Source: Blastomyces gilchristii SLH14081
Lineage: Eukaryota > Ascomycota > Eurotiomycetes > Onygenales > Ajellomycetaceae
DNA length: 64,000 nucleotides
Direction: 5' to 3'
Assembly (NCBI RefSeq): GCF_000003855.2
Contig: NW_003101678.1
Location: forward strand, 3,567,891 to 3,631,890
Shown: positions 48,634 to 61,186 of the stretch, piece by piece
How positions within the stretch are numbered: position 1 is the first letter of the stretch
Layout of the letters: each line of letters opens with the position of its first letter
Translations under genes and position numbers: made by a program
The notes under the pieces: model-generated
Told to the model about the DNA's origin: nothing
What the model saw: only the letters and a program-made list of their open reading frames with translations
Database searches by the model: none

Positions 48634-51355
48634 ATTATTATTATTATTCTTCAATTATAGATGTATGCAGTCAGAGACTATGATATCTACCTAAGAACTA
48701 AAAGTTCTCAGGGTTTTTCCTATATCTATAAAGTTAACTATTATACATTCACCAATTTCAGATATGCAAATCAGGAAATTTCAGCTGAGAATATAAAAAC
48801 TGTTTACAAATTGCAGTATTTTAACATCTTCTGATACTTTGAAATCATTTGACAATATCATGACAAAAGAAAAGAGAACACAGTCTTAAAGATAGACACA
48901 TTAAATAGATAGGTAGAAAAGAATAGAAAGGAAAAAGTAAAGTAAAATAAAGAGAGACTGTAACAAAACAAATTATCAAAAGATAGTATATAGCTGTTTT
49001 AACAGACTATATCTGATCAATTTCCTCCTCTTCATATTCAGATATTTCTGAATTCAGTCATTTTCTTGTAGCTGCTTGAGTTTCTGATAGAAAGTCTATT
49101 AAGTATTGAATTCCTATCTCAGTTGAGAATAAGAATCTCATATTTAATTGATTTAGATCATACTTCTCTTTCAATCTGACTCTGAGACTATTGTATAATG
49201 CACAGTGCATTATCATATACTCAGAATTCTCATTTGCATTGCAGAATGAGCATTCTATTGAATCAAATCTATCATCAAATCTTTGTATATAAGATTTGAA
49301 ATAGTCATATCCTAGTTTCAGCTGTATTATAGATGAGAATACTTTCTTTTTACATTTAATTGAACAAGATTCTCACTTGAGTTTTGATTCAAATCTTGAA
49401 TAATGTATACTCTTCTTTTGTTTCTGCCAGCTTTTATTTCACTTGTCTAAACAAGATTCTTTTATTTTTCTCTTTATAAAAGATCAGGACACAATTTTTT
49501 TTGAATAGATCTGCTTAATTCTGAACTCTTTTTTACAGCTGAATCAGCCAATTCATTGTCATGAATATTAATATGAGCAGGAACTCAGTGTACATGAATT
49601 ATCAGCTTTGATATTCTTCTCTTTTGAATTTTCAAAACAGAGTTTAAGATCAGTTCAAGATTCATTTGATCATTATAAATCTGACTATTTCTAAGTCTTT
49701 TTAAAGCAGCTTGACTATCAGAGAAAATTCATGTCTCTTTCAAACTATTTTCTCTTTTATGAGATTTTATTTCAATAAGTTTGAAAGCTTTCAATATTGC
49801 AAATAGTTCAGTGTTAAAGCCTTCAGATTCACAGCCTAAATTCCAGAAATCTGAGATAAAATTAATGTTATCTTCAGTATAAGCAATGTCTGCACTTAAT
49901 CTATTCAAATTCTCATTTTTTGAGTAATCTGAATAAATCAGAATAGAGTCTTTTATATTGATTGTAGAAATTGTCTTCAAATACTATTCATATTCTTTCT
50001 CTTTAGATAGTTTACTTATTTGTATGTCTATAAGAGATTCAAGCTTTTCTCTTCAGAGAGATAACTTCTCATGATCAACTTTTTCAACATTTAAAGAAGA
50101 AAATTGATTTTTAATCAGTGAGCATAGTCAGTACAGTTGAGAAGGCATTTTCTTTGAAGAATTATTTTCATTTCAATCAAGAAATCTATTTCAATCCAGT
50201 TCATTTCCAGAGTTAATTGATGGAAATGAAGAAGAGACTCTTTCTCTGATTATATGATTTAAGCTCATCTTTATAACTCTCAGAGCATAGTTTATACAGC
50301 TCTTTTCAAATCTAATTCTAGAAGAGAGAATTGAAGCTTCAATTTTCATTGCTTTAATAGAAGATGATTTGAATGCTTTTAGAATTCTTCTCAAAGCTCT
50401 GTTTTACAGACTTTGAAAGAGTTCAGTGAAATTTCCTTAATTATTTCACTAAACTTGAACTTCATAATCAGCTACTGAGGTGATACAGCCTATATATAAC
50501 TGTCTCATAGCCTGGAAGAATAGACCTCTCTCTGTATTTGATAGTCTGATAATGTTGTTCAATAGTCTTTCTGTCTTGACAGTTCTTTGTTGAATATGAT
50601 ATTTAAAATTCAACTTAGAGTTTAACCATACTTCTAATCATTTGACATTTAAACTGAGTTTAATCTCTCTATTTAAAAGAGTTAGGGATAGTTTCTTCTC
50701 ATTGAATCTAGAAAAGAAATGAATTAACTCAGTTTTATTCATATCAAATTGAATTTGATTGATATCTGCTCTGACAAAGATTTTCTTTGCAGCTTTTTCA
50801 ATCACTTTCAAATTCTCTTTGATAGTTTTTAAGCTGTAGACTAGATCAATATCATCTACATAACTAGAAGATTGCATCATTTTCCCATTTCTATCTTTAA
50901 ATAGATATGCAGTGTATATTGCAAATAAAATGAGTGAGATTGAAGATCTTTGCAGTACTTTTATTTTTATCTCAGTCTTGTCTTGTTTCATTCCATCAAA
51001 GAAAAGTTGTATGATTCTTTTAGACATAAAACAGTTAACTCATTTTATTAGAGAAAGTGGCAGTTTTAACATCTTCAAAGTCTGAATTAATCTTGACTTT
51101 GAAACATGATCAATGCTTCTATTATATCAATAAAAACTGCAGTTGAGACCAGACCTTCATGCTTTGCTATTTGAATATCATGAACAACTGAGAGAACAGT
51201 GTCAATTGCAGAACATTGTTTTCTATCTCTCATTTGTTCACTGAATAAAAGAGAGTTATTAATAGAGCTTATAAAAGATAGTTGAGTAGCTATTATCTTT
51301 TCCAAAACCTTTCCTAGACAGTTTAATAGAGATATTACTCTATATGACTTAGAAA
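48634..51355 (-). mobile_element. 5'-truncated LINE (RT + RNase H), inserted in an LTR
   Basis: A non-LTR retrotransposon on the minus strand. Order from its 5' end: RT with SYRVISLLNCLGKVLEKIIA and SSYVDDIDLVYSLK (intact YVDD), RNase H with ILIYSDYSKNEN and ESEGFNTELFAILKAFK, then a Cys/His end ECSFCNANENSEYMIMHC. Endonuclease is absent: the copy starts inside RT, as expected for incomplete target-primed reverse transcription. It ends in an AAT tail (48634-48648 on the + strand) and is flanked by a 12-bp duplication with two mismatches (48622-48633, 51356-51367). Stops interrupt every frame. The Tad-like RT/RNase H layout is typical of ascomycete LINEs. Confidence 0.85.
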
Positions 51356-51359
51356 GCAT
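49729..51359 (-). pseudogene. Decayed LINE reverse transcriptase and RNase H
   Basis: Three open pieces survive: RT N-terminal part (51359-51087), RT palm with YVDD (51027-50638) and RNase H (49980-49729). They are separated by stops and frame changes, so no full protein can be made. Confidence 0.8.
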
Positions 51360-51588
51360 TAACGAAGAAAAAGAAAGAGAAAGTGTGAGAATCAGTAATC
51401 AGAGTGAATATTTATATATATATATATAGTAATATATGCAGTAAAGCTTCAGAGTGAAAGAATAGAAATTTCATAAGTTTTTCAGCTGAGAATTGATAAT
51501 TGAGAATAACTGAGAATCAGAGCTTTCAGTGAAATCTATAAAGTGTAATAAAGTAGTCTATATAGTTGATCAGACATAGTCTGTCACA
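51356..51588 (-). repeat. 3' LTR of copy 2, larger piece
   Basis: Matches 57113-57339. The missing terminal part of the LTR lies 2.7 kb away at 48558-48633, on the other side of the LINE. Confidence 0.8.
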
Positions 51589-54500
51589 TTAGTCTTTCTT
51601 TTCTCTGATTGTATATAGTTCTCATTGATCAAGAGCTGCAGTCTCAGATAACATGAAACTCAGAGTTCAGATTGAATAATTATAGCTGACTTATTTTACA
51701 AGATATTATTAACTGCAGCTGCAGAGTCTTCTATTAAGAATATTCTCAATCTTTTACTTAAGTTTATTGTCATCTTCTATGATCTCTAGCAGCTGTCAGT
51801 TGAAAGTTAGTTGAGAAGGAAATGAATCAGTAACAGCATAGCAGAGTAAGCTTGTGTAAAATATATCATGAATCTCTGATAAAGTATTAAGATAGTATTT
51901 ATAACTGTCTAGAACTTCTGTCACTGTGTATTTCATATAATGCTAATTCAATGTACAGAATGAGTATGTAATTCATATATTTCTAAAATTCAATTATACA
52001 AGATTTTCTATCTTATACTATTCTGTGAGATCTTATTAAATATTGACTTAATCTTCTTAATCTTATTTAGTACTTGTCATGAAGACTTCTGCTCAGTTGT
52101 AAGTATCTCAGAGCTTTGTCATTATATTATCAGTGATCTGAATTGAACTGCAGAGATTTGATATGAACTGTGTAATCTCTAGAAGATTTAACACTTTCAT
52201 GTAATAACTGTGTGTAAGAAAGAACAGACTTACATCTGTTGAGATAGTATCTCAGTTATTGATAGCAATTTCTACATGTAGAAGAAGATCATGTAAATCA
52301 TCTTATAAGTGATTATAGAACTTATAAAGATAATTCTTTACTGTCTGAATTAATTATTCTGATTTATTATCAATCTCAGAGTGATAGACAGTTGATAAAT
52401 AGTGTATAATATTAAGAACTTAATAGATTCTTATTTAGAGAGTACTTATGAATTAACAGCTCTGATCTGATACTATAGATCTCAGTAATTTATACATTTA
52501 ATAGAATAAGCTCTGTAGAAAGACTTCAGTAACTTGTTCAGTATTCATCTTATTACAAGATTTTAATATTATATCTTTACTTAATCAGTTTATAATAATC
52601 AGAATGTTTCTATAATTCTTACTCTCAGAGAGATTAACAGTGAAGTTAATTATTACATCTCATCAGATTCTATCAGAGATATTAAGTCATTTCAGCAGGC
52701 CTTTTCAACAGTTCTTCTATGAGATAATGAAAGAATAATAGTTACAGTTTCAGATAAAATATCTGATACTATTTAATATCTCAGATCAGTAGAATTCTTG
52801 AGAGATTATTCAATACAGTTATTCACAGCCTGAATAACTAGTTATACATGAATTATGCATCTCTTGCATTATTCAGGTGTGCAAGAGTTCAGAGTGAGAG
52901 ACTCAGCATCATTTAAAGAATTGTAGAGTATTATTATCATTGATTAAACATTCTGAGATGTCAGTTCTTATATATAGTTCTGAGAAAAATCAGAGTGCTT
53001 CTTGATATACTAGCTCAGTGAGTGCTTAGAGAAGTTCATCAGTTTAAGCTGCTACATGTCATAGTTCATCTGATATAGATTTGAGAGAAGTTGAGATATC
53101 AGTGACAGTTCTAATTGAAGAAGTGTATATAGTGTCATGAGCTGTCTCATCTTGATTAACTAATATCTTTAGATTCAAGAGCTGGTGCTCTCAGTTCATT
53201 CAGTGAGTATCTGTTACATTAAATGATATATCTTACTCTTGTTGTGAGAGAGCATCTGTCATCAAGTTCTGACTGCTGAGATGATAGTGTATTATGAAAT
53301 GAAAACAGCTTAATAGCTCAGATCATCACATCTGTCATTCTGTAAGCTTGTGAGTGATGATGAAGTATTTGAGATTCTTATGATGTATAATTATCTCAAA
53401 TTTGAAGATACTTCAGAGTTCAAAGTCTCATTCTTCTAAACAGTGTATAATCACAAGAAGTTTCTTGTCATAGATCTCATAGTTGTATTCAGCAGAACTC
53501 AGTTTCTTAGACATAAAGATGCATAATTATAAGACATCTTTATTATTATATTACAATATCACTTTCTCTATAACATAGTCAGAGAAGTCAGCTTCAATAA
53601 CTGTTTTATAATCAGAGTCAAATGTCATTAGTAGAGAGATGTTAATGAATATCTTCTTCATCTATATAAATACAGCTTTGATATTCACTGATCACTGAAA
53701 TACTGAGTTCTTCTTGATAAGTTCTGTAAGTGATCTCACAATATCTGAGAAGTTTTGTATAAATTACTGATAGAAGTTAGCAAATCTGATAAAGCTTCAT
53801 ACATCTTTCACAGTACATGAAGCTTCTTATTCAAGAATAGCAGAGACTGTCTCAGAATTCATTTGAATTCTCTTGCCAGCTTCTAAGATAAACCTCAGAT
53901 ATTTGATACTCTTCACTTCAAAATCATACTTATCAATATCTATTGATAGTTCTACTTCTTATAATCATTGTAATACTTTTTACACATGTTCTTGATATTC
54001 TTTTCTGAACTTATCAGTGAAGATGAGAATGTCATTCAGATATATAGATGTAAATTCATCAATGAAATCTCAGAGTGCTCAGTTGATATACTTCTGAAAT
54101 GTACTGAGAATGTTAGCTAGTTCAAAGAGAGTAACTACTCATTCAAAGAGATTATAATATGTCTGAAATACTGTAAGTCATTCATCTTCTTCAGTGATAC
54201 AGATCTTATGAAATGTGATAATAGTATCTAGTTTTATAAATCATTGACCTTGTTTAATATGAGTTAGAGTTTCATTAATCAGAGATAAGAAATAGCAGTT
54301 CTTCTTGATTAATCTATTCAATTCTCAATAGTTCACACAGAATCAGAGTCCTCTGTCTGATTTCTTTGCAAAGAGAATAGAAGCTGCAGCAGAGAAATTA
54401 CTAATATATATGAATTCTTTATTCAACAGATCATTGAGTGTCTTTTGAAGAAGAAGAAGTTCATCTCAGAACATGTTATAAAGAGAGCCTTATAATGATT

Positions 54501-55974
54501 CAGAGTCTTTGTCATTCTTGTTTTTCAACTTGATACTGTAATTCACTTCTGAATCATGTAAGAGAGATAGATTTGTAACATTATTATACTATCAGAAGAT
54601 ATCTAGATATTCATGATATTATTGAGAGAGTGTTGTATAAGAATCTGTTATTTTAACACAGAACAACTTTTTTAAAGCCTTTTTAATATTGATCAGACTG
54701 ACAGAGTAGATTGCTACATAATTCTACTATCAGTGATCTTATTAACAATTCTGTCAGTGACTTCTTTTTCAGAGTATTTCATACACATTGACAGAGATCT
54801 GTGTCAGATTTATAATTTTATAAATATTATCTTCATGAATTCTATCATTGTTAGAGAGTATCAAGCTTCTCTTTTAAGTGTTCAATAAGATGTCTTGTTC
54901 TGATAGCCAGGCAAGTTCTAACATAAGATTGTAATTGAGATTATTAACTTCATATATATAGATATCTTCACATTGATGTTCTCTGATATCTATGATCAAC
55001 TTAACTATGTAACAGATACAAATGTCTTTTGAGTCATCAAATTCTGTAAGAACTTATAGTCTTGATAAGAGAATATACTGAAGGTTGTAATATCTTACAA
55101 CTGAAGATTTAATCATTGCATAGTAGTATAGACTGCTATGTATTATAGTCTTTATATTATACATATTATTTATTATAGTAGATACAAGAATTACATTCAT
55201 TATTATCTTTTCTTTAAATTATTATTATTCAACTTCTTTAAGCTTCTGATTATGAATTTGAATAGAAGCTAATCTTTTCTCTGTTTTATTAAGACATTCT
55301 CATAGTTTTCTTCTGAATTCTTCTTCAATGTAATATAATTGATGTGAACAGATGCTGATTCATTCTTTAAATGAGAAGACACTGATGTTTCTCTTAAATG
55401 AGAAGCTATATAGATTAATCAGCAGTTGAAAATGATATATTCTGATCAGTTACAGTTGATATATACTTCATATTAATATCAGTCAGTGACTTCTTCAGAA
55501 GTGATTTCAGAAACTTAGAAGTCTGTTCAAATAATGAAGACTCTTACTTATGTGTAGATATTGAAGTCTACTCAGTTCATAACATCTACATCATTGTTAT
55601 TCTTTAACACAGATGTATAAGTTACTGAAATGTAATGTCTTCTATTACTGTTCTATATACTCTTGAGCTTGATAAGACAGTCATTCAATATTCAAAGTTA
55701 TGTGCAGAAGTCTTTATAAGTCAGATTCTTGTTTACACTTATAAGAGTCTATAAGAGTTTAAAAGTTAATATCTTCTTAAGCATGCTAATCTTTATTTAA
55801 TTCTCTCAAGATTGATCATCTGCTTTTAGAATCTTGATATTAAAGTCAGGAATAAATGTTATAAGAGAAGTGTTTCTCTGTCAAGCACTCTGTAATCAAT
55901 CTAACACTTTCTATTGCATAACAGTGTCTTGAAACAGAATATCAAGATATTTGATGATATTGTCAGGCATTCAC

Positions 55975-55985
55975 AACACTGATTT
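55975..55985. repeat. Left target-site duplication of the SINE
   Basis: AACACTGATTT, identical to 56369-56379. Copy 1 has this word only once at the matching place (reverse complement near 43496). Confidence 0.8.
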
Positions 55986-56337
55986 GCTCTGGTGACTGAA
56001 TGGTTAATGCGGTCATCTGATAGCGCCTTGGCGTGGGATATCAAGGCATGTGGGTTCGAAACCTGCAGGGAATACATTAAATCCGGAACTCAAGCACATC
56101 AGATTTCTAATAAATACAGAGATGTACAAATCTCTTCAATAAATCACTCTATATTTCTGAGCTGAGAGATTATTATTGCATGTCTCTAATTGTTACTTCT
56201 TTGTATTTTTCTATGTTCTTGTTATCTTGATTTGATCTCAACACCTGTATTTTCTTCTGTATAATTAACACTTGACCTGTATTTAATATCACGCAAGAAC
56301 TCATTATAAGCTTCACTTGCATATAAGTATAATGAAA

Positions 56338-56368
<31 letters not shown>
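55986..56368 (+). mobile_element. tRNA-derived SINE
   Basis: A 383-bp insertion absent from copy 1. The head resembles a class II (Leu/Ser-like) tRNA: A box TGACTGAATGG at 55993-56003 and B box GGTTCGAAACC at 56053-56063, about 49 bp apart. Differences from TGGCCGAGTGG are all G:C to A:T transitions. A tRNA-unrelated body follows, and it ends in (TAA)n at about 56338-56368. Flanked by an exact 11-bp duplication. It is more GC-rich than its surroundings, perhaps because short repeats escape repeat-induced mutation. Confidence 0.8.

Positions 56369-56370
<2 letters not shown>
56338..56370 (+). repeat. (TAA)n tail of the SINE
   Basis: About ten perfect TAA units directly before the right duplication. 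Confidence 0.9.
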
Positions 56371-56374
<4 letters not shown>

Positions 56375-57048
56375 GATTTACATGCTTTCATTTATGAATA
56401 AAACTTCTGTTTCACATGATTCTTCAATTATTTATTAATATATCAATCTTAATTAATTAGTAAACTGATAGCATCTTCATCTACACTTAGTTTCACAAGC
56501 ATTTTCAACCTTTATAATGAGTAGAGAGTTAGATCAGAAGTATTGAAATATGTGAAAGCATTTAAGCATTTCTTCAGTATTTATATTATATTCATATTTA
56601 ATTCTGTCAGTGTTGAAATTGTCTGTATAGAGATTTCTTATTAAGATAATTGTTAAATCTCTTTATATTGACATTGTTAAGTTACATACATATCAGCTAT
56701 CTGTTACTGTTGTAATTTCAGTATTGCTTAAAGTCACTATAATACTGTATCTATACTCATGTTTAAGAGTTCTCTTATATTATCAGTAGACATAGCTGTA
56801 TCATTCATCAGATAGGTGTAATTATATGAATATCTTATATATCTATATCAGAACTCTCAGATCTTTCACTCATATTCTCTTTGTAAGATCTTATTACAGA
56901 GTCAGAGTGACTAATAAGTAAGCTTCTATCTAAGAACTCAGTGTTTACTTAACTAATTATTTCTCTATTTCTTATACATTGTCATATGTTCAGATATCTT
57001 CTTGACAAGTAATTGTTTTTAATGAGAAGATGATAAATGTTTTTCTAG

Positions 57049-57339
57049 TGTAAGAAATCTACATCAAATAGATTGATATAATATATAGATCTTATATAAC
57101 AAAGAGAAAAACATTAAAGAAGAAAAAGAAAGAGAAAGTGTGAGAATCAGCAATTAAAGTGAATATTTATATGTGTATGTGATGATGTATGCAGTGGAGC
57201 TTCAGAGCGGGAGAATTTATACATGTTTATAATGACTGAGAATCAGTGATAGAGAATGGCTGAGAATCGAAGCTTTCAGTGAAATCTATAAAGTGTAAAT
57301 GAAATAGTCTATATAATTGATCGGGCGCAGCCCGTCACA
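57049..57339 (-). repeat. 5' LTR of copy 2
   Basis: Minus-strand TGTGACGGGCTGCGCCCGATCA start (at 57339) and TCTTACA end (at 57049); 291 bp. The start is unmutated and shows an inverted repeat GGGC-TGC-GCCC. Confidence 0.85.
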
Positions 57340-57900
57340 ACATTGATCTCAAATCACATTATTTCAAATATTAAAGATCTCAGATTCACTTTTTAAATAA
57401 AAATCTAGTCTCAGATAAAGAATATATTTAAATTCTTAGTCACATTTTCATTCTGATCTCATTATTTAGAATAGTATTAAATAAGATTATGAAATCATTT
57501 CTCACTTATATATAGACTGGCTGCTGAGATCATGAATTTCACGTTTGATCTCATTTGATCTGATCTCATACATTTCTTGGCATGAATTCTGCTGAGACTA
57601 GTCATTAAAAAAACAAGCAAAGTGACTATATATCAGATCTTAAAATGAAACCATGACTTGAAAAAAATGAGAAAGTGATCTCATTTGATCTCATTTAGTC
57701 TCATTCTTGACATAAAGTTACTATTTTTAGACATTTTAAGGTTTTTTTTTGACTATTTTTAATTTTTTAAAAAGTAATGCTTTTTGATAATAACTCAAAT
57801 AAGATTTAAAATCATTTAAAGCAATAAAAATAATTTAAATTGAGAAGTGAAAATCATAGTCTCATTTGAAAAATGTGATAAGAGTAGACAGTAAGTTTCA
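57340..57900. repeat. Old dispersed repeat flanking copy 2
   Basis: 57340-57515 pairs in reverse complement with 1530-1765. The rest has repeated GATCTCATTTGATCT words (57552-57575, 57677-57700) and A/T runs. Element type not recognised. Confidence 0.45.
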
Positions 57901-60900
57901 TTGAGACAGTATAAGAGTTTCTTAATTAAAGTAAACTGTTACAAGCTGTTATAATCAGTTCTAATAGTAATCACTATCATAAGACTCTTAAAGTAGTGAT
58001 ATCAGTGACAGAAGAATTTCACTATTATAAGAAGTATTTAATTATAAATGTTATAGTTAATCTCTGTGAGTTGCATCTTCTGTAAGAAAAAGATCACTGA
58101 AACTCAGTTCTCATTTGACTATAGTTACAAGACTATTTCTGAAATTATAAAGAAGAAGATATCTATCTTTAATCTGATTAAGAGTAAGAAATTAAAGTGA
58201 AACAGTACCACTGTGTCTGTGAATATCTATTTCAATCTCATAAAGACTCTGTGAGCTTCTGAGATAAGAAAGTTCTCACAGTTCTTTCTTCTTAACAATC
58301 TTTTCATTCTTTATTTATAGAATGACTTCTTCTTATTTTCATTCTTCAGCATGTCTGTAAGAGTTAAGAAGATTCATATAAATATAAAGATAAATCATCT
58401 ATAGAAATTTATAAAGCTCAGAAAGATCTGAATCTCATAAATACTAGTTAACTCTGATTATAATAGAATAGTCTCAATCTGTAAAGATTTCATCTGAATA
58501 TTATTCACAGTAATTATATATTCTAGAAAATTGATTTAATAAGTACTGAAGTTACACTTTATAAGCTTAATATACAGTTCTGTCTTATCTAAAATCTTTA
58601 ACACACTTTATATATACTCAGTGTGTTCTTTCTTCTTTACAGAGTACATCATCACATTATTCAGATATATTATTATAAAGATATTCAGATATATATGAAG
58701 TGTTTTATTAATAAAAGACTGAAATACTGCAGAGATATTAGTCAAATCAAAAGATATTACTAGATATTTAAATAATCTCAGTGCAGTTCTAAAGACAGTC
58801 TTTCATTCATTCTCAGACTGTATTTACATCTGTGTATATATATTGATTATATTCAGTTATGTGAATATAACAGCGTCTGTGAGATGATTGATTACATTCT
58901 CAATCAGAGATAGAGAATAGTAACTCTTTATAATCTTAGAGTTCAGATTATAGTAGTTTATATACAATCTGAGATCTTTATTCTTCTTCTTTATAAATAT
59001 CACAGAGGCTTCTGCAGAGATCTGCAAAGATTAAATAAAGTTATTCTTCAGATTCTTCTTTATATAAGTCTGTAAGACTTCTGTTTTATAATGAAAGAGC
59101 TTATAGATTAGTTCTTCAAAGAGTTTCTACTCTTTTATCAAATCTATTATCAGATTCTTCTTACAGTGAGATAAAAGCTCAGCTGTTCTTACTGAGCTGA
59201 ATATCTCTGTAAGATCTCAGTATTTCTCTGATATCTGAAGCTTAGTTTTCATGACTGCAAAGTCCTCAGACATTTATAAAGTTATTATATAGATAAGCTT
59301 ATCTTCTCTAATTAACTCTACAGTATTAACTAATTCTATCTTTATAAGTAAGTCTATCAACACTGATTAGAAGTATAAACCTGACTTATGAACAGCTATG
59401 TGCAGATTGTGTCTTTGAAGTTATGTAAGTCTCAAGTACATATCATCTGTGATATCTATAATAATCATAGTTTTTATAAATTTTCTTCAGATTCTAAAGA
59501 GATCTTACAATTCAAAGATAACTCTTATAAGTCTTTCAGCTCTCAGATCTGAGTTCTCACACTCTGCTTATTATAAGAGCAGATTCTCAGTTTTCATCAC
59601 TCAGCTCATTTACTCTGTAAGCTTTAAAGACACTACAGTGATCTGAGATTCTGAGTTTATCAATACTTCTCATACTTATGAGATAGCAGTACTGCAGTAC
59701 AGTCTCTTCTCACAAGTATATATTTTTATTAAGAGAGTAACAGATTCAGATGTCAGCTTCAAGACTCTTAAGAAGGCTATTACTGACTCTGTTCATCACT
59801 CTTCAAATTTCTATTATGATTTATTCAGACAGTTTATACAGAGATATTCTGATTTAGAACAGATAAAGTAGAGACTCTTTTTCTTAATCTATCTATTATA
59901 CACTCTGTTCATGAGAGCTTATGAAGCTCTTTCTCTCTACTCAGTAGTCAGATATGAATCTCTCTGTATCTTATTATCTTTTCTCAGTAAATCTATTCTC
60001 TATTATTCTGATTCTTGTGAGACTGATTGATAATTCACTCTTTATAAGTCTGTGACTCTTACAGTAATTTATAAGCAGTGAATAAGAGTCATCAGTTTCT
60101 TCAGAGTCAAGAGCTTAGAGTCTTGCTTAATAAGCTTATTCTGTATATCTTGATTCAGTCTCTTTATAAATATTATTATTCAGGTCTTGTTTCAGAACTC
60201 TGTTTTCACAGATCTCAATTCACATCATAATTTTATAAAGTACTGTGAGTAGTCTTTATTAGATTTCTTATCTCTTTTTCAAATATTGATGATTACAGCT
60301 CAGATATTCTCTATTCATCTCACAGAGTCTCTCAACTTATTCTCTAGATAGATCTTGAGAATAGATTAGTAGAATCTCTTATAATTATTCTCTAGATAAT
60401 TCAGTCAGTTCTTAACTTCAGTATAGTAGAGATCTGTTATTATATAGATAACAGCTTCTTCATCTTTCATATCACATAGTCAGGCTTGTAAGTCAATTTT
60501 AAATACAAACTTGTAAAAGCTTTTATAGATTATGATTTGATAAGTGATCTTAAGTGATTATAACTTGAGAAAGTTTCTTTTCAGTTTGTAAGAATCTCTG
60601 AAGATCATGTCTAGAGACTCAGTTTGAGAGTGTTTACAGACAGTAAGTATTTCTTATAGAAAAATAGCTTAATTCTGTAGAAAATGCTGAAGAATGTTCT
60701 TCACTGAGATTGATTTATTTGTGAGTTCAGAGAGTTTCTCTGTTATAGATGCAGAGAATGATGTTCTGTGAGTGATTAATAAGTTATCTGAGACTTCTTT
60801 TATAGAGATTATTCATGATTCAGATGACTGCTTCTGAGTGTCTACAGTAGAGTGTACAGATATTGAAGTATATAAGTTTTTAATTCTTTCAGTCATAACA

Positions 60901-61098
60901 GATGATTGCTGACTGACAGAGCTTGAAATGTAAGAATAAGAGCTCACAGACAATTATTTCAGTGTTTACAGCTTGACATGATATGTACTGTTAACTACTA
61001 GAAGTATTCACAGTAGAAAGATAAAATGTAGAAGTTAAATATATAATAGTATTTAAGCTGAGTTATGAATAGTATTCATGAACTTCAGTCTCTATAGT
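57901..61098 (-). mobile_element. Second Gypsy-type element (family B), decayed
   Basis: On the minus strand at about 58830-58610, RT is readable as FRTALRLFKYLVISFDLTNI, then FQSFINKTLHIYLNIFIIIY and YLNNVMMYS. YLNN is the YLDD box with both Asp codons mutated to Asn (near 58654-58669). The order fits Ty3/Gypsy, but the sequence differs from family A. Upstream (59300-60950) probably holds protease and gag, not recognisable. No LTR pair was found; part of it (59270-59400) recurs inverted at 48170-48300. Confidence 0.6.
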
Positions 61099-61100
61099 TG

Positions 61101-61186
61101 TGTGTAGCCAAGGGCTGCTAACTCTATTGATTACGCGAGAGATAGAAATAGAGGTAAAGAATCCGCGAGGAGCGGGATTTCTTACA
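61101..61186. repeat. Short GC-rich LTR-like element
   Basis: TGTGTAGCCAAGGGCTGC ... GCGGGATTTCTTACA, 86 bp with TG...CA ends, five CpGs and no sign of decay, set in sequence with almost no CpG. It sits between family B and copy 3 of family A. The flanks ATAGTTG (61094-61100) and ATAGTTG (61190-61196) repeat directly but do not abut the 3' end exactly. Could be a solo or truncated LTR of a third family. Confidence 0.45.

Larger units (their letters stand above)
48558..57339 (-). mobile_element. Gypsy family A, copy 2, inverted, with nested insertions
   Basis: The 5' LTR lies at 57049-57339. The interior runs down to 51589 with the same order as copy 1 (RT about 53950-54330). The 3' LTR is split into 51356-51588 and 48558-48633 by a LINE, and a SINE sits in the interior at 55986-56368. 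The arms lie tail-to-tail with copy 1. The polypurine-like AGAGAAAAGAAAGACTAA directly precedes the 3' LTR. Confidence 0.8.

Noticed and set aside
55986..56075. Functional tRNA gene
   Set aside because: A and B boxes are present, but the acceptor and anticodon stems do not pair and the unit continues into a tailed, duplicated-flank insertion; a SINE explains it better.
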